Assembly (NCBI RefSeq): GCF_018736045.1
Contig: NZ_CP076132.1
Coordinates: 2,961,501-3,025,500, forward strand
Source: Flammeovirga yaeyamensis
GTDB lineage: Bacteria; Bacteroidota; Bacteroidia; Cytophagales; Flammeovirgaceae
Length of the DNA stretch: 64,000 bases
Reading direction: 5' to 3'
The notes beneath the pieces were generated by a model. It did not search any database. It was not told where the DNA came from and was given only the letters and a program-made list of their open reading frames with translations. A program made the translations under genes and the position numbers. Shown piece after piece: positions 43,176 to 52,465 of the stretch. The stretch's first letter is position 1. Every line of letters begins with the position of its first letter.

Positions 43176-45985
43176 TTTGACTTTAAATTGCCAATCAAAA
43201 TATTTGGGGCTGCTGTTGGTATAACAATGATCGGATGCTGTTGGTCTTCCGATCTTTCCTGAACCTGATCACATACAAACTGTGCTAATTCCTTAATAGA
43301 TATAAAATGATCTCCAGTGTTGTCTGCCAACCCTTTTCCTAGTCCTTCTAACAGTACTTCTACAAAGAGACTATGGCCATTGTTTTCGTCATTCATTGGT
43401 ACTTCCCCCATATTATTTGATGCAAAAACCGAAATGTTATTTTCATCAGAAGATAACTGTCTTACTTCTTCTACAAGTTGTGTAGCTTTTAACTGCGAAC
43501 CTAAATCTCTACCTTTTTGCACATCAAAAAATACGATCACCTGACTCGGTAACTGTGCTATTGATTGTTGCAATTCGTCCCAACCTAATGCTGAAGTAGA
43601 AAAGGTATTCAAATTCACATCATATGGCGTTAAATGAAGTTGATTTTTATATTCTAATCCATGAGTAGAAATATAAATCACAGTCATATCTTTCGACGTC
43701 ACCTCTGTTTTTAAATCATTGATCGATTGAAGAATGTTTTCTTTAGTCGCATCACTATTAGTCAGTCTTTTCAGCTTAACCTCATTAAATAACTCCCCTC
43801 TTTGCTGACCTAAAAAAGCATCGGCTAAGGACATCGCATCTTTATCGGCATATTTTAAATTCAAAGCATTATTGGCAAATTCAGAGATACCTATACTCAC
43901 CACATGAATATCCTTTTTGTCTTTTACAGATGTTTGTTTCAAAAGATCATCTAAAGAGTAACTATCGTTGACATCCTCAGTACTTACGTGTCGAGGATTT
44001 GTTAAATAACTAATTTCCTTATTTTCTATAAAAAGCTGAATACTACCAAAATGAAAAGGTATATTGATTTTCTGTTCAATATTATAGGTATATACTCTTT
44101 CCTCTAAAGATTCATCAATTTGTATTTGTGGATATGGTCTAGCATTTAATAGTAATCGTAAGCTAGATAAGGGCAATTTAGATTGAACAGTTGCAGTCAC
44201 TTGTACCGCATCATCTATAATTTCATCTTCTGATAATGGTGAAGCCCATTCTACTTTTGGTTTTATTTCTGCAATGTCTATAGGTTGATGATTTGAAATG
44301 TTGGCCTCTTTAAACCCTCCCGATTGGTAAATCTTTTTTAGAATTTGAGGTTGATGAAATCTATTTGATAAAGAACTTAACTTATTGAATTCGCCTAATA
44401 CTCCAAAACCGTGACTAACTAGAAAACCGACATATTGTTCCCCTCCAGCAGAAGCCTCGTAATAACCCTTTGGCGACCAAATGATCCAATCGTTATTATC
44501 AGAAATATATGCTGAGACAAGGTGTTCTCCTGTCGCTAAATTCCAAACGTGATAAGTAAAATCTGCACTCTTACCCAACAGGTATTTGTTATTGTTCAAA
44601 TAATACAACTCATCCACAGTTCCTAAACAGCCCATCAATTCGAGCTGTTCCTCACCCTGTAAATCATATAATTTCAAAGAAGATTTAGTACTGATTACAA
44701 TTTGTGAAGGCAACTTTCCAAAAGTTACAATCTCATCGTCTGCATCAATTTGAATATCATTATACTGAATAGTATATTCATCATTTAACGTTAGATTTTC
44801 TTTATCAATTGCTGAAGCTGACTCTGTATTTTTTGCATTTAGATCTACCTTCATTCCCTCAAAATCAATCATCACACTTTGATTTTCCTTAGTTAGGTAG
44901 ACCTCACTTCCATTCACAGTAACATCTTGAAATGACTTAGTATCACTTTTAAATGTTCTAACTATTTTATTTTTAGAAATATCCCAAATATTAATCTCAG
45001 GATGATCACCAATAGCGGTAAGGATATAGTTTTTAGAAAGGTTGGCAAATTGAGCAGAACTTACTATTCCTTTTTTATTGTCGATTGATTTATGTTTTAC
45101 CCACGCTTCTGTATCGTACAATACTATATTTCCTTTGGAGTCGGTAACCAATAACAACTCATCATTATCAGAAAATTCCAAGCTAGTGATAAACCCTTCT
45201 GTATCTGTTAAAGAAGCGACTTCAGTTCCGTTGGTATTCCAAACATACACACGTCCATGATCGTCTCCTGCAACTACAAATTTATTATCAACTGAAATTT
45301 CTACATTGGTAAATCGATCTGAAGTTTCCCACACTTTCATCAAAGCAGCACTTTTCATCCCAACAGACATAGAATACATTCTTACTGTACCATCAAAAGA
45401 TGAGGTCACCAATCGAGATCCATCCTCCGATAAATCGATATTATACACCAAATCAGTATGTTCTTCTATAGAAAGTTCTTCGTAGGGTTCTTCTTCAAAA
45501 ACTTCATTTTCAAGGAAAGGAATATACCACACTCTCACCGTATTATCAGCTCCTGCTGAGATGAGGTATTCTCCATCAGAAGAGAATTGTAGATCTGATA
45601 CTGAGCTATCGTGTCCTAATAAAGAAGCAATTTGTTGTCCGGTAGTCAAATTAATAATGCTGATTTCATGATCTTTCAGATCCCCAGCGATAGCTATTAG
45701 TTTATTATCAGGTGATAAAGTTAATGCACCATAACCTCCATCCGCACCTTTGGACATATTGCCCCAAAAAGTATGTGATAAACTTGATGAAGGAACATCC
45801 CACACCCTCATTGTCCTATCTTCCGATACAGAATAGATTTTTTGATTATTACTCGAAAAAACCACTTTCCTAATTATCTGAGAATGCCCTTGTGGGTCCA
45901 CAACCACATGTTGTGATTTATCTTGACCAATAACTGAATGGAATAATAAAACAAAGAGACAAATGGAATAAAAAGAAATCTTCAT
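43172..45985 (-). CDS. Secreted WD40-repeat protein fused to a caspase-like domain lacking the catalytic Cys
   Basis: With the ATG at 45985 (better signal peptide than the GTG at 46027) the product is 937 residues, exported by a signal ending SVIGQ. Residues about 25-350 are WD40 blades (RTMRVWDV, LSPDNKLIAI, GHDSSVSDLQFSSDGEYLIS, DNTVRVW), with more blade-like strands to about 510 (TYHVWNLATGEHLVSAYI). An Ig-like region follows (about 575-670). The last 240 residues are caspase-like: VVSIGISEF at the start, the His motif YISTHG (His775), and then FFDVQKGRD where active relatives have a D-A-C-x-S-G motif. The Cys position is Gln823, so protease activity is doubtful. It may be a scaffold or decoy. 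Confidence 0.8.
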   Translation of the reverse strand: MKISFYSICLFVLLFHSVIGQDKSQHVVVDPQGHSQIIRKVVFSSNNQKIYSVSEDRTMRVWDVPSSSLSHTFWGNMSKGADGGYGALTLSPDNKLIAIAGDLKDHEISIINLTTGQQIASLLGHDSSVSDLQFSSDGEYLISAGADNTVRVWYIPFLENEVFEEEPYEELSIEEHTDLVYNIDLSEDGSRLVTSSFDGTVRMYSMSVGMKSAALMKVWETSDRFTNVEISVDNKFVVAGDDHGRVYVWNTNGTEVASLTDTEGFITSLEFSDNDELLLVTDSKGNIVLYDTEAWVKHKSIDNKKGIVSSAQFANLSKNYILTAIGDHPEINIWDISKNKIVRTFKSDTKSFQDVTVNGSEVYLTKENQSVMIDFEGMKVDLNAKNTESASAIDKENLTLNDEYTIQYNDIQIDADDEIVTFGKLPSQIVISTKSSLKLYDLQGEEQLELMGCLGTVDELYYLNNNKYLLGKSADFTYHVWNLATGEHLVSAYISDNNDWIIWSPKGYYEASAGGEQYVGFLVSHGFGVLGEFNKLSSLSNRFHQPQILKKIYQSGGFKEANISNHQPIDIAEIKPKVEWASPLSEDEIIDDAVQVTATVQSKLPLSSLRLLLNARPYPQIQIDESLEERVYTYNIEQKINIPFHFGSIQLFIENKEISYLTNPRHVSTEDVNDSYSLDDLLKQTSVKDKKDIHVVSIGISEFANNALNLKYADKDAMSLADAFLGQQRGELFNEVKLKRLTNSDATKENILQSINDLKTEVTSKDMTVIYISTHGLEYKNQLHLTPYDVNLNTFSTSALGWDELQQSIAQLPSQVIVFFDVQKGRDLGSQLKATQLVEEVRQLSSDENNISVFASNNMGEVPMNDENNGHSLFVEVLLEGLGKGLADNTGDHFISIKELAQFVCDQVQERSEDQQHPIIVIPTAAPNILIGNLKSN

Positions 45986-46118
45986 TTCGAATTTTCTGGA
46001 GCTTAAAAAGTTTCTACCGTTATTCACTCAATATAGTATATATCGTTCAAAAACATATATCTATTGAGGATTGATATGCAAAATAAAATTATTCTTTATC
46101 ATTTTTTTATTTAAATCG

Positions 46119-46126
46119 TATTTTTG
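46119..46126 (+). promoter_or_regulatory. Probable -7 box of the yihY-GNAT transcript
   Basis: TATTTTTG fits TAnnTTTG exactly, with TTTA 20 bases upstream. It predicts a leader of about 130 bases before the TTG start of the yihY-like gene. Confidence 0.45.
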
Positions 46127-46261
46127 CATTACATAACCAGAGATTGAAGAGTATTTATCTAAAATCTCAATGAAATACTTTTGATTCTCCACCTTGTTGG
46201 AATAATTGAAATTATCATTTTTTGGTGAGTATAAAATTGCCTTTAGATTCATTTTTTAATC

Positions 46262-47191
46262 TTGAATAATCAATTGATCCGTCAAAAATTAGAACAATAT
46301 TACGTAGGACATGTGATCCTCAAGGCCTTTCGATTAATTACTGCCGCTTGGAAAGAATTTAATCTTGACCATGCCTATATCTATGGTGCATCACTTGCCT
46401 ACTATACGATTATTTCATTACCTGCCGCCCTAAACCTCTTGTTTACTTGGCTTACCGCATTTTTTGATGAAGATGAAATCAAAGAAGACATGATCGAAGA
46501 GATCGCTTTGGTAACGGGTGATGTGGTAGCTATCGAATTAGAAGGGATGATCAATAGCTTAACCGCCTTACAAATTGATTCTACCATTTCAACATCAATA
46601 AGTATAGGCACTTTAATTTTTACCTCTACTTTATCATTTCATACCTTAAAGGTGGCTTTGAATAAGTTTTGGAAAGTGCCCTTTCATAAACAAAAGTTCA
46701 AACAATTGGTTATGGACCGACTTATCGCCTTTAGTATGGTGCTTGTTATGGGTGGCTTGTTTTTACTTTTAGTTTTTATTGATTCTGCAATAAGTGTGTT
46801 ATCAGAGTTTTTAAAAGAATGGCTAACGACTAAAACCGTTGATTTTATATACGGTATCCGTCAGACATTTACACTTTTGATATCCGTTTTACTCTTTACG
46901 AGTATTTATAAATTTATTCCTGATGTGACGATTAAATGGAGAGACGCATTTATCGGTGCAGTGGTGACGACAGTTTTATTTCAAGTGGGTCAGTTTGGTA
47001 TTCGCTATTACCTTACGCACATACAAGCCAATTCTCATTGGGGAGCCGGCTCACCGATTATTGTCGTTATGGCTTGGACTTTTTATTCTGTACAAGTTAT
47101 GTTTTACGGTGCTGAATTTACCTATGTGTACTCTCAAGAATATGGAAAAGGAATAGAATCTAATGTAATTACAGAAAATGAACAAGTATAA
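46262..47191 (+). CDS. YihY/BrkB family inner-membrane protein
   Basis: The 309-residue protein has about six hydrophobic helices and the family motifs: HAYIYGASLAYYTIISLPA near the start, TLIFTSTLSFHTLKVALNKFW, FIPDVTIKWRDAFIGAV and the end segment GAGSPIIVVMAWTFYSVQVM. The family's transport or other function is unsettled; early work linked it wrongly to RNase BN. A TTG start is used: an in-frame stop at 46244 leaves no ATG or GTG before it, and later ATGs would remove the first helix. It overlaps the following GNAT gene by 14 bases, indicating an operon. Confidence 0.88.
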   Translation: MNNQLIRQKLEQYYVGHVILKAFRLITAAWKEFNLDHAYIYGASLAYYTIISLPAALNLLFTWLTAFFDEDEIKEDMIEEIALVTGDVVAIELEGMINSLTALQIDSTISTSISIGTLIFTSTLSFHTLKVALNKFWKVPFHKQKFKQLVMDRLIAFSMVLVMGGLFLLLVFIDSAISVLSEFLKEWLTTKTVDFIYGIRQTFTLLISVLLFTSIYKFIPDVTIKWRDAFIGAVVTTVLFQVGQFGIRYYLTHIQANSHWGAGSPIIVVMAWTFYSVQVMFYGAEFTYVYSQEYGKGIESNVITENEQV

Positions 47192-47633
47192 TATTATTGT
47201 TGCCGACGAGCGATATGTGGAAACAATTGCTCAGTTCCAAGTGGATATGGCATGGGAAACTGAAAGCTATAAATTAGATTTTTCTACCGTAAAAAGAGGT
47301 GTTCAGCATATCTTTGACAACCAAAACATCGGAAGGTATGTCTTAGTAATGGACGGAGACAAATGCGTCGCTTCTATGCTTAATCTTTACGAATGGTCCG
47401 ATTGGCGTTGCGGCAATGTGTTATGGATCCACTCTCTTTATGTAATTGAAGGATATCGTAGAAAAGGAATCTTTAGAATGATGTACGAACATGTGAAAAA
47501 AGAAGTCGATGCTTCTGCAGATCTTATGGGTCTACGCTTGTATGTTGAAAAAGACAATAAAAGAGCACAGGATACTTATAAGGCGATGGGCATGACAAAA
47601 GAACACTATGATATGTACGAATGGTTAAAATAA
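47178..47633 (+). CDS. GNAT family N-acetyltransferase
   Basis: The 151-residue protein has the GNAT fold order, with the acetyl-CoA-binding motif A at VIEGYRRKGIFRMMYEHV (89-106) after the strand WIHSLYV, and a typical end NKRAQDTYKAMGM before YDMYEW. It transfers acetyl from acetyl-CoA to an amine; the substrate is unknown. Its start lies inside the end of the yihY-like gene, so translation is probably coupled. Confidence 0.9.
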   Translation: MNKYNIIVADERYVETIAQFQVDMAWETESYKLDFSTVKRGVQHIFDNQNIGRYVLVMDGDKCVASMLNLYEWSDWRCGNVLWIHSLYVIEGYRRKGIFRMMYEHVKKEVDASADLMGLRLYVEKDNKRAQDTYKAMGMTKEHYDMYEWLK

Positions 47634-47688
47634 ATCACAACAATTATCATTTTAACTAGATATCTGCTAAAGTCTCCTCATTTTAGTA

Positions 47689-47696
47689 TAACTTTG
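47689..47696 (+). promoter_or_regulatory. -7 box of the porin gene
   Basis: TAACTTTG fits TAnnTTTG exactly, 17 bases before the ATG at 47714. This would leave a leader of only about 10 bases. Confidence 0.45.
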
Positions 47697-47713
47697 AATA
47701 AGAATTGTGTTCG

Positions 47714-49816
47714 ATGAAAAATATCTATCACCGAACTCAGATAAATAATAACAATTATATTTTTTCTAAGAAGCAATCGATCTTGAAAAGAATAGTCTAT
47801 ATACTTTTATCTTTTATACTTCTATCTCATCTCTCCTACGCACAAAATGATGATCAAGATAAGGAAGTAGATGCTGTTGAAGGTCAGGAACCCAACAAAG
47901 ATGGGGTAACTCTTGAGCAAGATAGTTCATGGTTAAAGGGACCTCAAACCACTTGGTACCTTACCAAAGATGATTTCTATAAAATTCATTTTGAAGAACA
48001 TGTAATGGACTCTTCTTATACCCATTTACATCGATACGATGTACATGGACAAAAAGGTTATGTGCATCAAACTCTTGGAAATAATGCCAGTGCATTAAGA
48101 TCATATTGGGATCAACCTGTAAACCACCTAAGACAATCGATGGGTATTACAGCATTCGATCCTTATGCTTTAGATTTAGATACTTGGCAATATTACAATG
48201 CCTATGTACCTGTAACCGATTTTAACGGGGTAGTTGGACAAGATAACCGTGGAAAAATTGGTGGACAAATTGGTCGAAACATCGATCCTTACTGGGCTGC
48301 AGGATTGTATTTCCAAAGATATTCGGAACCCTATATTATAGGTCGAGATAAAATTAGTAACTCTTACAACGGGCAAGTACATACTGCTTTTGGATTAAAT
48401 ACACGTTATGAGTCCGAAGACAATAAGTATAAATTGATGGCCAGTTTCTATCAATATTTTCATGAAGGACCCGAATCTGGCGGTCTTGCCATGAAACAAT
48501 TGGTAACAGGTGATCAAACTCCTGACGATCTTTTTGCTTTAGGTCGAGGTCAGTTAACCAATTACTTCCCTGATGGGGTAAGTTCATTTAAATGGTACAC
48601 AAACTACCAACTGTATCATCAATATGCTTTGGTTGATAGTGCAAGATTACAAGTATTCCATGAGTTTAACCGTAATCAATATCGTTACAGCTATGCGAAC
48701 TCAGAATCAACTATCTCTACCAACCGTTTGTATTATGATCAGTTTAATGATCATACTTATGATTATGTCACTTCTTTAGACAATAATGCAGGATTTCAAC
48801 CAGGCTATCAACCGCCGGTAGACACCAATTATGAATATGGTAGCAAACCATTAGTAGGATATAAACAAGAATATATAGACAATAAAGCAGGTGTTAAGAG
48901 TAGATTAGGACCTACCTTCTGGTCAGGATATATACAACACCGTTTCTATCGATATCAACAACAAAATTCTGACGACTACACTCCTATCCCCATGGATCAA
49001 CAGTTATTTTTGGGTGGAGACGTGGAATTATTGTTACCCAATAAGTTAGGTGCATTAACAGGACATGCAGAATATGATGTATTGAAAGGTAATATTTTTA
49101 ATATTGATGCTGAAGTAAAAAGTAAATATCTAAATGCTGGTTTCGTTTTACAGAACACCTTAGCACCAATGTTTGCTCAACAATTTGCAAGTGTATTTAT
49201 GTCTTGGCAAAATGATATGAACCCAATTGCAAGACAACAAATTCATATTGCTCCTCAGTTACCGCTTGGTGAGAAAGGTAATTTCCAAGTATTTGGCGAG
49301 CTGAATAATATTGGAAATTATATTTATTATGATAAATATGCCCGCCCTGTTCAGCTATCTGATAATATCACCTACTCTCGTTATGGAACAAAATTTAAAT
49401 TAAGACTTGGGCCAATACAACAAATTGCTCAGGCTGTTTATACTGTAAATAATAATCAGGAAGTGATGCCAACTCCTGACGTTTTCTTTACTTATGAACT
49501 TTCCTATTTCAAGGAGTTTAAAAATGGTATGATGAGTTTGTATACAGGTTTTGACACCCGATATATTGCAAGTTATTATGGCTATGCTTTTAATCCTGTG
49601 ACTCAGCAATTCCATGTTCAAAATGATTATAAAACCGAAGGTAATTTCAATCTCGATTTCTTTGTTAATTTTAAAATGAGGAGATGTATGGCCTTCATTC
49701 GTCTAAGTGACTTAATGAATTTAGCAGATGCACGTAGCGGATACTGGGCTACTCCCGGTTATATGGGACCTGGCTTCGGGTTTTCGTACGGTGTAAGATG
49801 GCTAATGTTTGAATAA
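47714..49816 (+). CDS. Putative porin (Bacteroidota outer-membrane family)
   Basis: The ATG at 47714 gives 700 residues; a TTG three codons upstream is less likely. The signal peptide is preceded by a long basic N-region and ends LSYAQ (about 44). The mature part has the putative-porin layout: SSWLKGPQTTWYLTKDDFYK, HRYDVHGQKGYVHQTLGNNA, then DFNGVVGQDNRGKIGGQIG and a barrel of alternating strands, ending in a GFGFSYGVRWLMFE strand with a terminal aromatic. It should form an outer-membrane diffusion or uptake barrel. It heads a close run of four genes (gap of 7 bases to the next). Confidence 0.82.
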   Translation: MKNIYHRTQINNNNYIFSKKQSILKRIVYILLSFILLSHLSYAQNDDQDKEVDAVEGQEPNKDGVTLEQDSSWLKGPQTTWYLTKDDFYKIHFEEHVMDSSYTHLHRYDVHGQKGYVHQTLGNNASALRSYWDQPVNHLRQSMGITAFDPYALDLDTWQYYNAYVPVTDFNGVVGQDNRGKIGGQIGRNIDPYWAAGLYFQRYSEPYIIGRDKISNSYNGQVHTAFGLNTRYESEDNKYKLMASFYQYFHEGPESGGLAMKQLVTGDQTPDDLFALGRGQLTNYFPDGVSSFKWYTNYQLYHQYALVDSARLQVFHEFNRNQYRYSYANSESTISTNRLYYDQFNDHTYDYVTSLDNNAGFQPGYQPPVDTNYEYGSKPLVGYKQEYIDNKAGVKSRLGPTFWSGYIQHRFYRYQQQNSDDYTPIPMDQQLFLGGDVELLLPNKLGALTGHAEYDVLKGNIFNIDAEVKSKYLNAGFVLQNTLAPMFAQQFASVFMSWQNDMNPIARQQIHIAPQLPLGEKGNFQVFGELNNIGNYIYYDKYARPVQLSDNITYSRYGTKFKLRLGPIQQIAQAVYTVNNNQEVMPTPDVFFTYELSYFKEFKNGMMSLYTGFDTRYIASYYGYAFNPVTQQFHVQNDYKTEGNFNLDFFVNFKMRRCMAFIRLSDLMNLADARSGYWATPGYMGPGFGFSYGVRWLMFE

Positions 49817-49823
49817 AAAATAT

Positions 49824-50315
49824 ATGAGAAACCTAGTTCTAACAATACTTTTCCTAACAACTCTAGGAACTTCAGTACAAGCACAAAAATTTATCGCTGT
49901 GGACAATTACGGTAGAAACCGTATGAAAATCTATGAAGGCGATCAGATTAAATTCAAAATGAAGGGTGAAAAAGCGGTGTATACTGATGAGGTATATGCA
50001 TTAACAGATTCTTCGTTTTATCTTTCAAAAACAGGTACAGAAGTTCCATTAAGCGAACTTTCTGAGATAAGAAGAGCCCGTGTCCTTCCTCGAGTGATCT
50101 TTGGTGGTAGTGTATTTATTGGTTCTGGCTTCTTGATTTCTAGTGCAATTAATAGAGATGAAGAAACTACTAAAGCAAAAGATATACAAGTTTTCCAAGG
50201 GTTAGCCTTTTATGGTTTAGCCGCAGCTATGTACCCTTTCTTTTGGAAGAAATATCGTCTTGGTAGAAATTCCCAAGCACAGATATTGGATGTAACAATT
50301 AGAAAAAAGCCTTGA
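49824..50315 (+). CDS. Exported membrane protein of unknown function
   Basis: The ATG at 49824 gives 163 residues with a signal peptide ending SVQAQ (about 21). A small beta-rich part (RNRMKIYEGDQIKFKMKGEK, VYALTDSSFYLSKTG) resembles an SH3-like surface. Two hydrophobic segments follow (about 92-112 and 130-150, FGGSVFIGSGFLISSA and GLAFYGLAAAMYPFFW). The family is not recognised. It directly follows the porin gene. Confidence 0.65.
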   Translation: MRNLVLTILFLTTLGTSVQAQKFIAVDNYGRNRMKIYEGDQIKFKMKGEKAVYTDEVYALTDSSFYLSKTGTEVPLSELSEIRRARVLPRVIFGGSVFIGSGFLISSAINRDEETTKAKDIQVFQGLAFYGLAAAMYPFFWKKYRLGRNSQAQILDVTIRKKP

Positions 50316-50365
50316 TAGTTAACAAAAACATTAGTAAGTTAGGTTAAAACTTACCAACCCCTTAT

Positions 50366-51454
50366 ATGCATAAATTGACTATCGCTTGGAGCATTACCCT
50401 ATTATTAATAGCTCAAATATCCTTAGCAGAAAAAAAAATAGACTTAAGTTTTATGACTGAAGTCTCTGGTTTTCGTCTATTAGAAATTGCAGAGGACTCA
50501 TCGACCATCGAAAAATTAAAAGAAGTTGAAGCCGAGCTATATATTGGATTAATCGATTTCTCCAAAGAAAGAACTAAGGCCTTACAAATATTCAAAGAGA
50601 AAGGCATTGAGTGTCATGCTTGGCTGTTATTAAATAAAGGCGAAGGATACTTCCCTAATGCACATAATGCTGAAGCCTACATCAAACGATTTAACGAGTT
50701 TATTAGTTGGTCACAGAAAAATGGTTTCCAATGGAATTCTTTATGCATCAGTTTGGCTCCTTACACAACGGATCAAAGAATTGTTGATCATGGTTATATC
50801 TCCGTTTCTAAGGTATTTTTAAAGCGCATGATCAGTGGAAATATACAAAGTCAGGGTGACATTGAATATTCTAAACTTAGATCCTTAGCCAAAAAGAATA
50901 ATCTTAAAACAGTAAATATTGTCTCTCCTTATATGGTGGATGGTAGAGAAGTAAATGTCGATACTTGGAAGCAAATTACTGGTACTTTCGACATACTTCA
51001 TGATGAAGAATATATCGAAATCTTTAATCACTACACTCCTTCTACAATTCTTACTTTGGCACAATTGAAGTCTTATCAAAGTGGATTTAAAAACATTGTG
51101 GTAGGTTCTGCGAATGAGAAAAAACCGTTTAGTAAAGAGGAAAATCCTAGACCTCTTCAATGGAAAGAGTTAACACAATACATTACTTTATTAAGGCAAT
51201 ACGATAAATCCATCATTATTTATGGTTTGGATGGTGCTGTAAAAGGAGATATCCTCAATAACTTATCACTACACCTTACCGACGATAAATTACCTAATTT
51301 AAAAGCAGCAGAAGAAGTAATTATTAAAGAACGAGAGAATACTCAAGTAGTATTATCAATCCTATCCCACACCGGATGGCTATTGTTCTTTGGTCTATTC
51401 TGTTTCCTTACGTTCTTTATCGCCACGATAAGAACACTTAAACTCATTTTTTAA
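50366..51454 (+). CDS. Exported protein with possible TIM-barrel domain and C-terminal membrane anchor
   Basis: The 362-residue protein has a signal peptide (ends SLAEKK, about 22) and a hydrophobic C-terminal helix (about 338-357, SHTGWLLFFGLFCFLTFFIA). Between them, regular beta-alpha units (ELYIGLIDFSKERTKALQIF, ECHAWLLLNKGEG, WNSLCISLAP, NLKTVNIVSPYMV, SIIIYGLDGAV) look like a TIM barrel of the glycoside-hydrolase or deacetylase-like kind. No catalytic pair can be assigned. The stop codon shares one base with the start of the Nudix gene. Confidence 0.6.
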   Translation: MHKLTIAWSITLLLIAQISLAEKKIDLSFMTEVSGFRLLEIAEDSSTIEKLKEVEAELYIGLIDFSKERTKALQIFKEKGIECHAWLLLNKGEGYFPNAHNAEAYIKRFNEFISWSQKNGFQWNSLCISLAPYTTDQRIVDHGYISVSKVFLKRMISGNIQSQGDIEYSKLRSLAKKNNLKTVNIVSPYMVDGREVNVDTWKQITGTFDILHDEEYIEIFNHYTPSTILTLAQLKSYQSGFKNIVVGSANEKKPFSKEENPRPLQWKELTQYITLLRQYDKSIIIYGLDGAVKGDILNNLSLHLTDDKLPNLKAAEEVIIKERENTQVVLSILSHTGWLLFFGLFCFLTFFIATIRTLKLIF

Positions 51455-51975
51455 TGCATCTGAAAGAAAGTATCTCCTATTGCCCAAAATGTGGCAAAAA
51501 GGAATTTATATTTGATAAAAAACGATTCGTCTGCAACAGTTGTAACTTTGACTTATACATCAATGCATCTGCTGCGGTAGCCGCCTTAATTCTGAACGAT
51601 AAAAATGAGTTACTCCTTTCCCGAAGAAAATTTGATCCTCAAAAAGACACATTAGATCTTCCTGGAGGGTTTGTAGATATCCATGAAAAAGGAGAAGATG
51701 CCCTAAAAAGGGAAATCAAAGAAGAACTAAATTTAAAAATCACTGAAATGAACTATTTCGGTTCCTTTCCTAATACCTATACTTTTAGAGGTAACGACTA
51801 CTATACTTTAGACTTGGCTTTTATCTGTAGAGTAGAATCCTTCGAACCAATGCAGGCTAACGATGATGTAAGTGCTATTGAATTTATCCCTTTGGATAAG
51901 GTGAATGTGGATGAAATTGGTTTGAGTTCTATTAAGGTGATTGTGGGGAGTTATCTAGCGGAGAATTTATATTAA
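51454..51975 (+). CDS. Nudix hydrolase with zinc ribbon
   Basis: Nudix enzymes split nucleoside diphosphates linked to another group. The 173-residue protein has an N-terminal zinc ribbon (Cys10, Cys13, Cys27, Cys30) and a Nudix box at about 71-94 (GGFVDIHEKGEDALKREIKE then EL). The RE..EE core is intact; the glycine after EE is Asn. This zinc-ribbon type resembles NADH pyrophosphatase-like or NADH/ADP-ribose members, but the substrate is not fixed by the sequence. The start overlaps the previous stop by one base, so it ends the porin-headed gene run. Confidence 0.88.
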   Translation: MHLKESISYCPKCGKKEFIFDKKRFVCNSCNFDLYINASAAVAALILNDKNELLLSRRKFDPQKDTLDLPGGFVDIHEKGEDALKREIKEELNLKITEMNYFGSFPNTYTFRGNDYYTLDLAFICRVESFEPMQANDDVSAIEFIPLDKVNVDEIGLSSIKVIVGSYLAENLY

Positions 51976-51996
51976 ACTACTGCAGCAACACTTTTA

Positions 51997-52404
51997 TTAT
52001 TTGATATTAATAATCTCATTTAATAAGCTAATCACTTTTCTTTTTTCATAAAAAGCTTTAGTTATTAATTTAGTATTCACTATAAAGTAAAATGATTTAG
52101 AATCGACATTAATTTTATAAAGCCAAATAAAAACTTTCTTAACTTCAATCTGCTTATAATAGATTTCTTTTGATTTGAATAAACCATATACAGTGATAGA
52201 ATCACGATCGAAATAAATAGTTTTGGGAATAAATATAAAAGTATAAAATAGAAATATTTGAAGTGTAAAAGGTATCAGAAGATAATAATCTTCATAAAAA
52301 GAATCTATATTATTAAAAACTGAAAACAATAATACAATTGAAAACAAACTAAGAAAAACAAAGCCAAATCTATTTGTTATTATATTATTCGTTGATAGTA
52401 TCAT
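51997..52404 (-). CDS. Small membrane protein of unknown function
   Basis: The 135-residue product has two adjacent hydrophobic helices (about 12-28 and 38-57) followed by a beta-rich cytoplasmic part (KTIYFDRDSITVYGLFKSKE, IWLYKINVDSKSFYFIV) like a bacterial PH domain. It is very AT-rich, like the following genes. No partner is evident. Confidence 0.55.
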   Translation of the reverse strand: MILSTNNIITNRFGFVFLSLFSIVLLFSVFNNIDSFYEDYYLLIPFTLQIFLFYTFIFIPKTIYFDRDSITVYGLFKSKEIYYKQIEVKKVFIWLYKINVDSKSFYFIVNTKLITKAFYEKRKVISLLNEIINIK

Positions 52405-52465
52405 ATGAGTATTTTGTTGATTATAAAAGTATATAGTTAGTTATGTGTTACAATTAATCTGTTTG

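Noticed and set aside
46061-46252. 63-residue minus-strand ORF between the WD40-caspase and yihY-like genes
   Set aside because: It is low in complexity (many Asn, Lys, Ile) and overlaps a perfect plus-strand promoter box and the leader of the yihY-like gene. No protein-like motif supports it.
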